Assembly (NCBI GenBank): GCA_002384935.1
Contig: DGCD01000009.1
Coordinates: forward strand, 262,535-326,534
Length of the DNA: 64,000 nucleotides
DNA from: Pusillimonas sp. UBA3987
GTDB lineage: Bacteria > Pseudomonadota > Gammaproteobacteria > Burkholderiales > Burkholderiaceae_B
Direction of reading: 5' to 3'
Shown here in pieces: positions 40,346 to 48,729 of this stretch. Each line of letters starts with the position of its first letter. Positions within the stretch are counted from its first letter, which is position 1. The position numbers were made by a program, and so were the translations under genes. The notes below the pieces were generated by a model that searched no databases, had not been told where the DNA came from, and was given only the letters and a program-made list of their open reading frames with translations.

Positions 40346-42598
40346 CTAAAACACACCCCGCCAACTTAACTGCACCCCGTGGTCTTGCACACCTGCGCCA
40401 TACACGCCGCTATAACCCAGCACCAGTGCTGAGGCACTTGAAATCTGCCCGGCTACATTCAACGCCACATGCAAGGCGTTTTTCAATACAGGCAAGCCAT
40501 TCGAGGTGAACACCGCCTGGTTGCGGCTGTCGCGAAAGCGCTGGCTCGACACCACTTGCGTATCGCCGCGCGCATGGCGCCAGGCCAGCGTTAGCCGTGC
40601 CGTTGCCACACCCGTTGCTGTTTCAATGCGCGCCCGCCCACGCACACCCAATTGGCTGTACCACACCGTATGGCGCGACCCGTTCACCACCAAGGCCGCC
40701 GCACCGCCGTCTTCGCTGAAACCGCCCAGCCGCAGTTGCACACCGGCCAGGCGCATAAAGGGCGACACCGCATACCGTGCCCGCCCCCAAGGCGCAATGG
40801 CCCAACCGCTTTCCCAGGCACGCCAGGCCGCCTCGCCGAAAACCTGCACGGTATGGGCCTGCGTGGAACCCGATAATTGGTCTTGCAGCGACCCAGCGGA
40901 AACCACCCGCCCGGTATGCACACTGTGCCGGCTATACGCCAGACCCCCCACCGTTGAAAGCCCATGACGGCGCCACGCCACATTCACCCCCACATGCAGG
41001 GTATTGGCGCGTGCATCGGCCGACCCGCCGCCACTTAACTGATTCATACGGGCAAATTGCCCGCCCACCAAACCACCCAGCCACACATCGGGCGCAACGC
41101 GATGCTGCCCCCCGGCAAACACACCTTGCACGGTCCGCTCATCGCCCCACACACCCTGTTGGCCGGGGCGCGAACGGCTGGCATGAAACGCCTGTGCCCA
41201 TGCTCCTTCCTTCTGGTTGCCAAACACCGCTTCGCGCACAAAACGGCTGTCTTCCATTAAGCCAGACTGCACCGAGGCCAGCCACGCGCCGCCCAGTTGC
41301 CGATACGCACTACGCGCCGTGGGTTCATCCATTCCCACCACCTCTTCGAACAAACCGGGGTTGGGCGAACCCGAACCGCCGTCGTCAATTTCTTCGGCCA
41401 CCGTCTCTTCATCCGGCGTTTCACCCGGGTCGGTTAACGGCACATCGTTACGAACCAGCGTTAGCGTGACGTGGTTCGCGCCATAACGTAACGAAGGCGT
41501 CAGGAACGCCAGGTTGCTGCTCACCGTATCAAAACGCGTACCGGCCAAACCGCCCGCGGCCAACAAAATGGTGAATTCGGTTTCGGGCTGCCATGCGCCA
41601 TTGGCCGCCAGGGTCTGCACCGCGCCCGCCAGGTAGGCCGTGCCACCCACCTGCAGGGCATCGGCCTGCCCGCTGGGATGTGCCTCTACCTGGAATACGG
41701 CACCGCTATTGAATACCGCATCGCCCTGCACGGTTAGCGTACCAATGCTATTGCCGGGGGCCAACACGCCGCCCGGCGCTACCACAACCGAACCCACGCT
41801 GCCCACGCCTTCCAGACGGGCCGCCGCATTCACCGCCACCGCGCCGGGTAAATCGGTATTCACCGCCAATACCCCTTCGTTCACCACCCACTGGCCGGAA
41901 AACGGCGCCGCGTCACCCGTTAAATTCAAGCGCCCGGCGCCTTGCTTTACCACCTGCGCATTGCCCAGCAACAAACCCGCATGTTCGGCCTGGCCACCGG
42001 CCACGCGCCAATGCACTTGCGTATCGGGCACCACATGGATATCCGGCGTGTACCAGGAAGCCGGCAACGTGGCGGCCAAATCCACCTGGGAAGCCTGCAC
42101 CGCCGAGGCCACCCGCACCCCCGGGGCGTACACCAGCTCTGTTCCCGTATTGGCATGCACCATGCCCAAGCCAGCAGCCCGGTTATGCCCCAGCGTGAGC
42201 CGCCCCTGCAGCAGGCGCGTGGTGCCTCGATACGTATTGGCGCCGGCCAGGGAAAGCGTGCCGGCCCCCAGCTTGGTTACGCCCTCCATCGAGCCCACCG
42301 CATTACTTAGCACCCCCGCCAGGCGTGCGCTTGCGCCTTCGTGCACATTCAGCACCGCCACATCGCCAATGGCATACGCCTGCACCGTTTCAAACCCGGC
42401 CTGCGTTAAATGGGCCACGTCGCCCATAAACACATACGGCGCCTCGGGCAAACCCGGCAAAGTCGCGGCTTCACCGGCCCAGGCCAGGCCCATGCCCAGG
42501 CCCGCATGGCCTTTCCACGACGGCGCCGACCCCGACACCAACACACAAAACGCTACCACCACCATAACGCGCAACAACTTTCTTAATGCTTGTCTCAT
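40346..42598 (-). CDS. Autotransporter with PATR repeat and short passenger
   Basis: A 750-residue outer-membrane protein. An N-terminal signal region (about residues 1-40) is followed by a passenger of about 400 residues. It contains passenger-associated transport repeats (GVTKLGAGTLSLAGANTYRGTTRLLQGRLTLG near 106 and VVKQGAGRLNLTGDAAPFSGQWVVNEGVLAVN near 215, and APGNSIGTLTVQGD). A Pro/Asp/Glu/Gly-rich linker lies near 390-415. The C-terminal 280 residues form the beta-barrel translocator ending in F (LSWRGVF). It is a type V secretion protein; adhesion or cell-surface display is likely. A strong palindrome cluster lies upstream. Confidence 0.87.
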   Translation of the reverse strand: MRQALRKLLRVMVVVAFCVLVSGSAPSWKGHAGLGMGLAWAGEAATLPGLPEAPYVFMGDVAHLTQAGFETVQAYAIGDVAVLNVHEGASARLAGVLSNAVGSMEGVTKLGAGTLSLAGANTYRGTTRLLQGRLTLGHNRAAGLGMVHANTGTELVYAPGVRVASAVQASQVDLAATLPASWYTPDIHVVPDTQVHWRVAGGQAEHAGLLLGNAQVVKQGAGRLNLTGDAAPFSGQWVVNEGVLAVNTDLPGAVAVNAAARLEGVGSVGSVVVAPGGVLAPGNSIGTLTVQGDAVFNSGAVFQVEAHPSGQADALQVGGTAYLAGAVQTLAANGAWQPETEFTILLAAGGLAGTRFDTVSSNLAFLTPSLRYGANHVTLTLVRNDVPLTDPGETPDEETVAEEIDDGGSGSPNPGLFEEVVGMDEPTARSAYRQLGGAWLASVQSGLMEDSRFVREAVFGNQKEGAWAQAFHASRSRPGQQGVWGDERTVQGVFAGGQHRVAPDVWLGGLVGGQFARMNQLSGGGSADARANTLHVGVNVAWRRHGLSTVGGLAYSRHSVHTGRVVSAGSLQDQLSGSTQAHTVQVFGEAAWRAWESGWAIAPWGRARYAVSPFMRLAGVQLRLGGFSEDGGAAALVVNGSRHTVWYSQLGVRGRARIETATGVATARLTLAWRHARGDTQVVSSQRFRDSRNQAVFTSNGLPVLKNALHVALNVAGQISSASALVLGYSGVYGAGVQDHGVQLSWRGVF

Positions 42599-42600
42599 AT

Positions 42601-42665
42601 CTTGTCCTTATCGTTATGCAATTCGTCATGGCTATGACAAATTTGTCATTATTTTGAAGGACAAG
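42601..42665. promoter_or_regulatory. Nested palindromes in the autotransporter/xre intergenic region
   Basis: A perfect 16-bp palindrome ATGACAAATTTGTCAT covers 42634-42649. Half-sites repeat: GTCAT at 42625-42629 pairs with ATGAC at 42634-42638. An outer pair CTTGTCCTT (42601-42609) and AAGGACAAG (42657-42665) encloses them. The region lies between the divergent autotransporter and the antitoxin gene. Two regulators, or cooperative binding by one, would fit. The remaining bases to 42785 show only an AGAGGA ribosome-binding site. Confidence 0.6.
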
Positions 42666-42785
42666 CTAAAGTTATTGATCAAAAAACCGTAATCATTCAG
42701 TAATACCTTGTTGTTCCGCGTTTTGGGGCGTGTGCCATGCACATTTAACAAGGAAAAAGAACAAAACACACATTAAAGAGGACTC

Positions 42786-43229
42786 ATGGAAACGAACCGT
42801 CGCCCCAAGTCAGCCACCCGCCGCACATCAGCACCCGCCCCAACCGGCCTGGAAACCGCCGGGCCGCCTGCCCAGGCACTGTCGGCCCCGCACGTCCTGG
42901 CCACGGCATTACTGAACGCCGGCACGCAACTGAACCTTAATCACAGTGAACTGGCGGCGGTACTGGGCCTGCATCGCAGCGCCATCAGCCGCCTGAAACA
43001 GAACCGGCAACTGAAGCCCGACTCGAAACAAGGCGAGCTGGCGCTGATGCTCATTCGTATCCACCAGGCCCTGCACGCGCTAAACGATGGCAACCTGCCA
43101 TGGATGCAACATTTCATGCACAGCCCCAACCACCTTACCGGCCAGGTACCTGCGCACCAAATACAAAACATCGAGGGGTTGTTCAAAGTGATGCTTTGTG
43201 TCGAAGCGCTTCAGCATCCGGCGGCCTAG
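42786..43229 (+). CDS. Xre/MbcA/ParS-type antitoxin
   Basis: A 147-residue protein. A polar N-terminal extension of about 35 residues is followed by a helix-turn-helix (LNLNHSELAAVLGLHRSAISRLKQNRQLKPDSKQGELALMLIRIHQAL) and a C-terminal toxin-binding domain (DUF2384, WMQHFMHSPNHLTGQVPAHQIQNIEGLFKVMLCVEAL). This is the antitoxin layout of Xre-RES modules. The RES-domain gene follows after 18 bp. Confidence 0.87.
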   Translation: METNRRPKSATRRTSAPAPTGLETAGPPAQALSAPHVLATALLNAGTQLNLNHSELAAVLGLHRSAISRLKQNRQLKPDSKQGELALMLIRIHQALHALNDGNLPWMQHFMHSPNHLTGQVPAHQIQNIEGLFKVMLCVEALQHPAA

Positions 43230-43247
43230 CCGGCCAAGGCGTGCACC

Positions 43248-43892
43248 ATGGCAAGCAACAACGCCCCACCCCTGCCCATCGGCCCGCTGCAAGGATTGCT
43301 TTACCGGTTTGCCACACCCGCGTCGCATCGGGCCGCATTAAGCCTAACCGGCAACCTGCGGGCCGCCGCCGTACTGAATACGTTATTGGAAAACGCCGCC
43401 CCGCCCCGGCTGAAACACGTTGCACCCCTGGTGCGCCAAGCCCTGCTTAGCCCCTGCGCGCCCTGGTCGAACCCCTTGCGCGGGCCCAACGACACAGGCC
43501 TACTTGTGGGCACCGCACACTTGCACACCGCCGTGAACGCCTGCGCACAACGGCAGCAACAATTCTGGAACAGCATGCCCCCACACCCCGGCCTGCGTTG
43601 CCTGCACAGCGTTCACACCCTCTATTCCATGACATACACCACCAACAGCGGTGTGAACCTGCGCGCCATAGCGCTGGCGCCGGAGCAAATTCATACCACG
43701 GCCAGCATACTGCGGGCGCACGACGTGGCGGTGTTTACCTACCCTGCGGCAGACCCGCTGGATGCGCCCAACATTGGCGTGCTGAACCACCATGCGGTTG
43801 AAAACAGTGAAACGCAGTATATGGGTACCTGGGTGTGCGAGATCAGTACGCGCGGGACACAAATTGAACGCCATACCTTACCGACAAAATAG
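43248..43892 (+). CDS. RES-domain toxin with altered active site
   Basis: A 214-residue protein of the RES family, whose toxins degrade NAD+ or modify targets with it. LLYRFATPASHRAALSLTG at residues 18-36 and PLRGPNDTGLLVGTAHLHTAVNACAQRQQQFW near 77-107 align with the conserved arginine and Y-G blocks. In typical members the second helix holds the glutamate of the R-E-S triad (TAxxE); here the same stretch reads TAVNAC with no acidic residue. Loss of activity or another catalytic set is possible. The alignment is from memory. It pairs with the Xre antitoxin. Confidence 0.75.
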   Translation: MASNNAPPLPIGPLQGLLYRFATPASHRAALSLTGNLRAAAVLNTLLENAAPPRLKHVAPLVRQALLSPCAPWSNPLRGPNDTGLLVGTAHLHTAVNACAQRQQQFWNSMPPHPGLRCLHSVHTLYSMTYTTNSGVNLRAIALAPEQIHTTASILRAHDVAVFTYPAADPLDAPNIGVLNHHAVENSETQYMGTWVCEISTRGTQIERHTLPTK

Positions 43893-43967
43893 AAACATAT
43901 AAATTGCTTATTAAATAAAAAGCAACTAATATGTTTCTATTAAATTAAAAGCAACTTATTTGTTTCT
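43891..43967. promoter_or_regulatory. Repeated operator array before hipB
   Basis: Two direct, adjacent 29-bp repeats cover 43910-43938 and 43939-43967 and differ at three positions; both end in AAGCAAC...TGTTTCT. A third, inverted copy of the AAGCAAC...GTTTCT part (17 of 19 bases) lies at 43891-43909, overlapping the RES toxin stop. The array ends two bases before the hipB start. HipB binds multiple operators in its promoter, and the array fits that role. Confidence 0.65.
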
Positions 43968-43968
43968 T

Positions 43969-44301
43969 ATGGACGCTTTGCTAGATCAAATTCGCGAACG
44001 GCGCATCCGGTTGGGGCTCAAGCAAAACGACATGCTTTTACGCGCGGGCATTTCACGCCAGCAATACCAGCGCCTGGAATCCAAAGGTAACCCCCGGCTT
44101 GATACGCTTAACCTTGTTGCCCTTGGGTTACAAGCCGAACTTATGTTAATTCCTAAAGAGAAACGAGAAGCCGTTCTGGCGATACTGAACGCCAACCCGC
44201 AAAAGCCCAACAAAAATCAGGAAAATCATTCCACCCACGACACCGAAAACCCCATTGCCGACAACCCCTGGCAGGGGCTACTGAACCAGGACACTGAATG
44301 A
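43969..44301 (+). CDS. hipB: HipB-like XRE antitoxin
   Basis: A 110-residue DNA-binding protein from the ATG at 43969 (MDALLDQIRERRIRLGLKQNDMLLRAGISRQQYQRLESKGNPRLDTLNLVALGLQAEL). The helix-turn-helix fills residues 5-55 and a polar Asn/His-rich tail follows. It overlaps hipA by 4 bp (ATGA). A start three codons earlier at 43960 is possible. It should bind the repeat array at 43891-43967 and neutralise HipA. Confidence 0.85.
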   Translation: MDALLDQIRERRIRLGLKQNDMLLRAGISRQQYQRLESKGNPRLDTLNLVALGLQAELMLIPKEKREAVLAILNANPQKPNKNQENHSTHDTENPIADNPWQGLLNQDTE

Positions 44302-45590
44302 GCCTTTCTGAAGAAATGATCGTCTTAAAGCTCACGTTGCACGACCAACTGGTAGGCTACCTTTCCGGGTACAAGAATGGGCGCAGCGTTCTGGCCTTCG
44401 CCCCTGAATTTCAACACACACCTTCTCGCCCAACCCTTGGCTTAATAACGCACCCCGCGTTTCCCAATGCCCAAAAAATCATGGCCAAGCCTTGGGTTAA
44501 GCACCAAAGGCTACACCCGCTGTTGTCGAACTTGCTGCCCGAAGGCGCGTTGCGGGCGCTTATTTCACAGGCGCTCAAGGTTCATACCGACAACGAGTTC
44601 CCTATTTTCACTTACCTGGGGCAAGACCTGCCCGGCGCCCTCATTGCTACGGCCGTAGGCCCTGAAGCGGTGCCTGCCTATGCATTAACCGCCGGCCCCC
44701 TAACCCGCATTGTGCAGCCCCCATGGCGCAACCCCGGCAATGCGTTTTCGCTGGCCGGCGTACAAATGAAGTTTTCAATGAAAGAGCAAGACGGCCGATA
44801 CAACATAGCCCAATCGGGAAATTTGGGCGACTGGATTATTAAAACGCCATCGACACGCCACGCCTTTGTACCTTTGAACGAATTCAGCGCAATGACCCTT
44901 GCGGGTTTGGCCGGTGTTCATATCCCGGAAATTCGCTTGATACCCCTGAAGCAACTACAAAACCTGCCACCCATCAACCTCCCCAACGAAACGCTGGCCT
45001 TCGGCATCAAGCGTTTCGACCGGCACAACGAACAGCGCATCCACACTGAAGACTTCGCCCAGGTACTTGTGCAATATCCCCAGCGCAAATACGACACCGC
45101 CAACTACGAACAGATAGGACAAATTCTTTACCAATATTCGGGCGAGGGCCTGGCCGACATACAACAATTGGCCCGACGACTACTTGTGAATATTTTGTTG
45201 GCCAACGGCGATGCACATTTAAAAAACTGGAGCCTGATTTACCCAGACCAATACACGCCACGGTTGGCGCCTGCCTACGATATCGTAACCACCCAAGCCT
45301 ATCTTACAAACGAAGAACAGTTTGCATTGAACCTGAACAAAATCAAAAACTGGTACACGGTTACGCCGGCACATTTCGAGGGTTGGGCGAAGCGCATTGG
45401 TGTGCCGTGGCGAGCCATAAAGCCCCATCTTGATGACACCCTGGAAAAAGCACGCGCACTTTGGCCGCAAACACTCGAAGCCTTACCCATGGCGAACGAG
45501 CATAAGCTTCAGCTACAACAACACTGGAAACAGCTTCAAACTGAATTCCGTATTAACTCGCCTTCGTCCAACAACCGCCCACACGCCTGA
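44298..45590 (+). CDS. hipA: HipA-like serine/threonine kinase toxin
   Basis: A 430-residue kinase with the N-terminal subdomain (residues 5-110) and C-terminal kinase core. The P-loop serine that inactivates the kinase when phosphorylated is S151 (FSLAGVQMKF). The catalytic Asp is D305 (LANGDAHLKNWS) and the Mg-binding Asp lies in PAYDIV near 328. E. coli HipA phosphorylates glutamyl-tRNA synthetase; the target here is unknown. The 3' end overlaps the convergent GT9 gene by 55 bp. Confidence 0.9.
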   Translation: MSLSEEMIVLKLTLHDQLVGYLSGYKNGRSVLAFAPEFQHTPSRPTLGLITHPAFPNAQKIMAKPWVKHQRLHPLLSNLLPEGALRALISQALKVHTDNEFPIFTYLGQDLPGALIATAVGPEAVPAYALTAGPLTRIVQPPWRNPGNAFSLAGVQMKFSMKEQDGRYNIAQSGNLGDWIIKTPSTRHAFVPLNEFSAMTLAGLAGVHIPEIRLIPLKQLQNLPPINLPNETLAFGIKRFDRHNEQRIHTEDFAQVLVQYPQRKYDTANYEQIGQILYQYSGEGLADIQQLARRLLVNILLANGDAHLKNWSLIYPDQYTPRLAPAYDIVTTQAYLTNEEQFALNLNKIKNWYTVTPAHFEGWAKRIGVPWRAIKPHLDDTLEKARALWPQTLEALPMANEHKLQLQQHWKQLQTEFRINSPSSNNRPHA

Positions 45591-46486
45591 ACCACACGCG
45601 CCACCGCAATACTTTGAATATCACACGTGCCGTTGTTGGGCGTTAATGCCAACGCCCCCTTGCGCCGCCAGAACCATTGCGGTTCGTGATCCTGGAAAAG
45701 ACCCACGTACTTACCCGCCGCGCTTTGGGCAATGTGCGACGGCCCGCAATCGTTGGCCACCATTAAACGGGCGTGAAGGCACAACCGGGCAATATCAGCC
45801 ATGCTGCGGTTGCGCGCCACCTGAAAATCGGGCCGGCCCAGCCCGGCAATATAATCGGCTTCGCGGGTTTCGCCCGGGCCCGCAATAAAGCAAAACGACT
45901 GCAGCCCCCATTGGGCTTTCAAGGCATCGGCCAGCGCCACATACGACTCAATATGCCAGCGTTTGTAAGCCCCCGCGCCACCACCGGGCATGAACACCAC
46001 CTGGGCCAGCGGCAACGCCGGGTCGGCTTCCGTAGCCAACGCCGCCATGGCGCCGCGCGCCGCCCCTTCCGGGCAAAAATCATCCAATTGACGCGCCAAT
46101 TGCAAATTCGCCAGGCCCAGGTACTCATTGGGGTCTTTTTTCCAGCGATGCGTCCATAAAAAATCGCCCACCCGACCATTCAGAAAACCCGAACGCACGC
46201 CAATGCGGCGCAAGAACGTAAGAAACGCGTATTGCTCACTGGAATAATGCAGCACGAACGAGCGGCTGACCCCTTTCAGCGCCGCCAGCTTGGTTCGCGC
46301 GCACCCGGCCTGAATATAGGAATCAACCCAGGGCGTGCACTCGTAATGCGAGCCCACGGGGTCGGTACCCACCACGTGAAGCTGGTCGTTCGGAAACAGT
46401 TGCCTTAGCTGATAGAGCAACGGATAGGTAACCAGATGACCACCCAAGAACTGCATGCTGCGAAGGAAAACAACGTTGGTGGCCAT
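45536..46486 (-). CDS. Glycosyltransferase family 9 (heptosyltransferase-like)
   Basis: A 316-residue LPS-core type transferase: MATNVVFLRSMQFLGGHLVTYPLLYQLRQLFPNDQLHVVGTDP at the N-terminus, VVFMPGGGAGAYKRWHIESYVALADAL in the middle and ARLMVANDCGPSHIAQSAAGKYVGLF near residue 245, which is the GT9 nucleotide-sugar binding motif. It adds heptose or a similar sugar to LPS core. Its C-terminal coding end overlaps hipA, so the two genes are convergent and share 55 bp. Confidence 0.85.
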   Translation of the reverse strand: MATNVVFLRSMQFLGGHLVTYPLLYQLRQLFPNDQLHVVGTDPVGSHYECTPWVDSYIQAGCARTKLAALKGVSRSFVLHYSSEQYAFLTFLRRIGVRSGFLNGRVGDFLWTHRWKKDPNEYLGLANLQLARQLDDFCPEGAARGAMAALATEADPALPLAQVVFMPGGGAGAYKRWHIESYVALADALKAQWGLQSFCFIAGPGETREADYIAGLGRPDFQVARNRSMADIARLCLHARLMVANDCGPSHIAQSAAGKYVGLFQDHEPQWFWRRKGALALTPNNGTCDIQSIAVARVVQACGRLLDEGELIRNSV

Positions 46487-46535
46487 TAAGAGAAAAATAA
46501 GGTTTGCGCCAGTGAACTATTGTAGAGCAGCAAGG

Positions 46536-46979
46536 TTACTGCTTTGTATCGGGCCAGAACTGCATGTAACTGCAACGCAACTGCGCCTGGTCGCCGTAAC
46601 GCAGGTCGTAGGCCAGCAGTCGGCCCTCTACGGTTTTCAACACGCCGGTTACCACTGCCTCATTGCCGGAGGCTTCTGCGCCTTCGCTTAAACGCCCGCA
46701 AAAACCCAAGGCAGGTTTGCTGACCGCCTCGACCCGTACATTCGACACCACCTGTTCGCCCGACAACAACGGGTTCGTGCGCACCGCACGCTGAATGGCG
46801 GCTATTTCAGTGGCGTTGGCACTACGTTTGGGGTTGGCCTGTATTTCACCGACGGTGCCGTTGGGCAGGATGTCGTCTTTGCCAATGGCTTGGGTGTATG
46901 ACTCTAGCGGCAAAATACAGCCACCCAAAAAAGCCATGACGACTGCCACACCAAAAATTTTTATTCGCTTAACAATCAC
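46536..46979 (-). CDS. Predicted lipoprotein of unknown function
   Basis: A short secreted protein, about 147 residues from a GTG complementary to 46977-46979. The start is uncertain; an ATG-started frame reaches 47012. The signal segment KRIKIFGVAVVMAFLGGC ends in a lipobox (FLGGC), so it should be lipid-anchored. The mature part is rich in Ala, Asn and Val, with two later cysteines (GFCGR and LRCSY) and no domain I recognise. It lies in the LPS-core gene group. Confidence 0.6.
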   Translation of the reverse strand: MIVKRIKIFGVAVVMAFLGGCILPLESYTQAIGKDDILPNGTVGEIQANPKRSANATEIAAIQRAVRTNPLLSGEQVVSNVRVEAVSKPALGFCGRLSEGAEASGNEAVVTGVLKTVEGRLLAYDLRYGDQAQLRCSYMQFWPDTKQ

Positions 46980-47034
46980 ACCCACCCCCCATATAAAATG
47001 CCCACTATGCAACCCCCAACCCCTCCAGGCCTAT

Positions 47035-47808
47035 ATGCCAGACCTCATTCCATGCTTTGTTATTAACCTAGAAAAAAATACACATCGGCGCAGCGCAATG
47101 CAAACGCGCCTAACCAGGCTGGGCATTAGTCCCACGTTCTTCAATGCGGTTGACGGGCGGCTCATGAGCCCGGAAACACTGGAAAGCCATGTTAACCGCA
47201 TCCGCGCGCAACGGGAATACGGCCCCCTTAGCGCCGCTGAAATCGGCACCTCGTTAAGCCACGTTGGCATTTACCGGGAAATGGTGCAAAAACAGTTGCC
47301 CTACGCCGTTATTCTAGAGGATGACGTATGCCTGGATAACCACTTCGCCACCTACCTGCAGGCCCACGGCCCCAAAGGCCTGCCCGCCCATTTCGCCCCC
47401 ACCGACGCGGTAATGGTACAACTGACCCACATCGCGCGCGGCAAACGTTTCGGCAGCAAAAACCTAAACAATATAAACAATAAAATTGTGCCCGCCAGTG
47501 GCGGGGAATGGCTGGCCAGCGGCTACTTTATTTCCCTGGCAACAGCTGAAAAACTGGCGGCGAACCTTTACCCGGTATGGACAGTGGCCGACCACTGGAA
47601 CCGTTTTAACGAAAAGCTTTTCGTCTCATTATGGGCGTTGCAGCGCAATATTGTGTGGGAAGCGCAAGAAGCACAGCAATCGAATTTAACGCCCACACGG
47701 CTACCCCGGATAAAACCGCCAAAAACTCTGAAAACACGCCTGAAACGCATTTTCTATGAACTGGTCACCAAACCGTTCTTTACGCAGAAGCTAAAGCAAT
47801 ACCCCTAA
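47035..47808 (+). CDS. Glycosyltransferase family 25 (LPS biosynthesis)
   Basis: A 257-residue GT25 protein from the ATG at 47035 (MPDLIPCFVINLEKNTHRRSAMQTRLTRLGI). It has FFNAVDGR, SAAEIGTSLSHVGIYREMV and VILEDDVCLD (the metal-binding motif), typical of the LgtB/LpsA family of galactosyl- and glucosyltransferases. A longer frame reading back to 46795 is non-homologous. It is the only plus-strand gene in this group, lying between the lipoprotein and the pyruvyltransferase. Confidence 0.9.
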   Translation: MPDLIPCFVINLEKNTHRRSAMQTRLTRLGISPTFFNAVDGRLMSPETLESHVNRIRAQREYGPLSAAEIGTSLSHVGIYREMVQKQLPYAVILEDDVCLDNHFATYLQAHGPKGLPAHFAPTDAVMVQLTHIARGKRFGSKNLNNINNKIVPASGGEWLASGYFISLATAEKLAANLYPVWTVADHWNRFNEKLFVSLWALQRNIVWEAQEAQQSNLTPTRLPRIKPPKTLKTRLKRIFYELVTKPFFTQKLKQYP

Positions 47809-47811
47809 ACT

Positions 47812-48729
47812 TTAAACCCGACCTGCGACCAGATCTTCCCGCAGCCGTGCCAACGCGCTATGAACACGCGCCAGGGCCTGTTCATGCGCCTTGTTAGCAC
47901 TTAAATACACCGTATCCTGCGTACGTAATTGCGCCAGTTGGCTTACCGCCAGCGCATCTTCCGAAGCCCCCGTCATACGGGGTAACGGACGTGACCAGCG
48001 CCTGGGGGCTATGCCCGCTTTTCGCAATATACGCTTACCTTCGCTTTTCATTTTTTTCAAAAAAGACACATTGGCACGCACGTTGTAAATACAGGGCAAT
48101 TGCACCGGCTGATATTCCAGGGATAACGACTTGCACCAGTCGACCCATTTGAACGGCAGTATGTGGTCGTAACACACCACCGGCACCCAAGGTATGCGGT
48201 ACGCATCGGCCACAATGGCGCCATGCATGGCTTCGCAAATAACGCGCCGGGAGGCGCGCATCTCGTTCACCAGATCTTGAATATTCTGGGCCGGATCCAA
48301 ATAATGCACCCCCGCCTGCTCACAAATGGCGCGCCAACTCCCCAGCCGCTTGCTGACATGGTGCGGCATGAACGACGCCTCGTAACGCACAGGGGGCGCC
48401 TCACCGCCCAGCACCTGCGGCAATAAAATGGCCGGGTCAGTTAGGGCCAAATCGGGGCTTAAGCCCAATGCCTGTGCCGTTTCCGGCCCCCGCACGCCAT
48501 ACACCCGCCAACTGGAATTTATTTCCGGCGGTTTGCCATAGCCCAGCCCTGTACCCAACACCACCTTACACCCCGCAGGCGGGATATGCTCATTCAAAAT
48601 CGTACCAATACCAATAAACAAGGTGCTGCCATCAGCATCTAAAAAGTCGGAAAGATAATGCCGCCAAATAAGAGGGTTTAGATCGTCGCCAAAATTACCT
48701 TCTGACGCAACATAATAATAAAGTTGCAT
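47812..48729 (-). CDS. Polysaccharide pyruvyl transferase family protein
   Basis: A 305-residue protein with MQLYYYVASEGNFGDDLNPLIWRHYL and LFIGIGTILN at the start and VICEAMHGAIVADAYRIPWVPVV near residue 170, which matches the PS_pyruv_trans family (ExoV/WcaK-like). It would transfer a pyruvyl group from phosphoenolpyruvate to a sugar of LPS or exopolysaccharide. The C-terminal third has long charged helices. It abuts the O-antigen ligase gene, overlapping by one base at 48729. Confidence 0.88.
   Translation of the reverse strand: MQLYYYVASEGNFGDDLNPLIWRHYLSDFLDADGSTLFIGIGTILNEHIPPAGCKVVLGTGLGYGKPPEINSSWRVYGVRGPETAQALGLSPDLALTDPAILLPQVLGGEAPPVRYEASFMPHHVSKRLGSWRAICEQAGVHYLDPAQNIQDLVNEMRASRRVICEAMHGAIVADAYRIPWVPVVCYDHILPFKWVDWCKSLSLEYQPVQLPCIYNVRANVSFLKKMKSEGKRILRKAGIAPRRWSRPLPRMTGASEDALAVSQLAQLRTQDTVYLSANKAHEQALARVHSALARLREDLVAGRV

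Noticed and set aside
40777..42692. Open frames of 230 and 350 codons on the plus strand opposite the autotransporter
   Set aside because: The minus strand has a signal region, passenger repeats and barrel. The plus-strand products are Pro/Arg/Thr-rich low-complexity sequences without homology.
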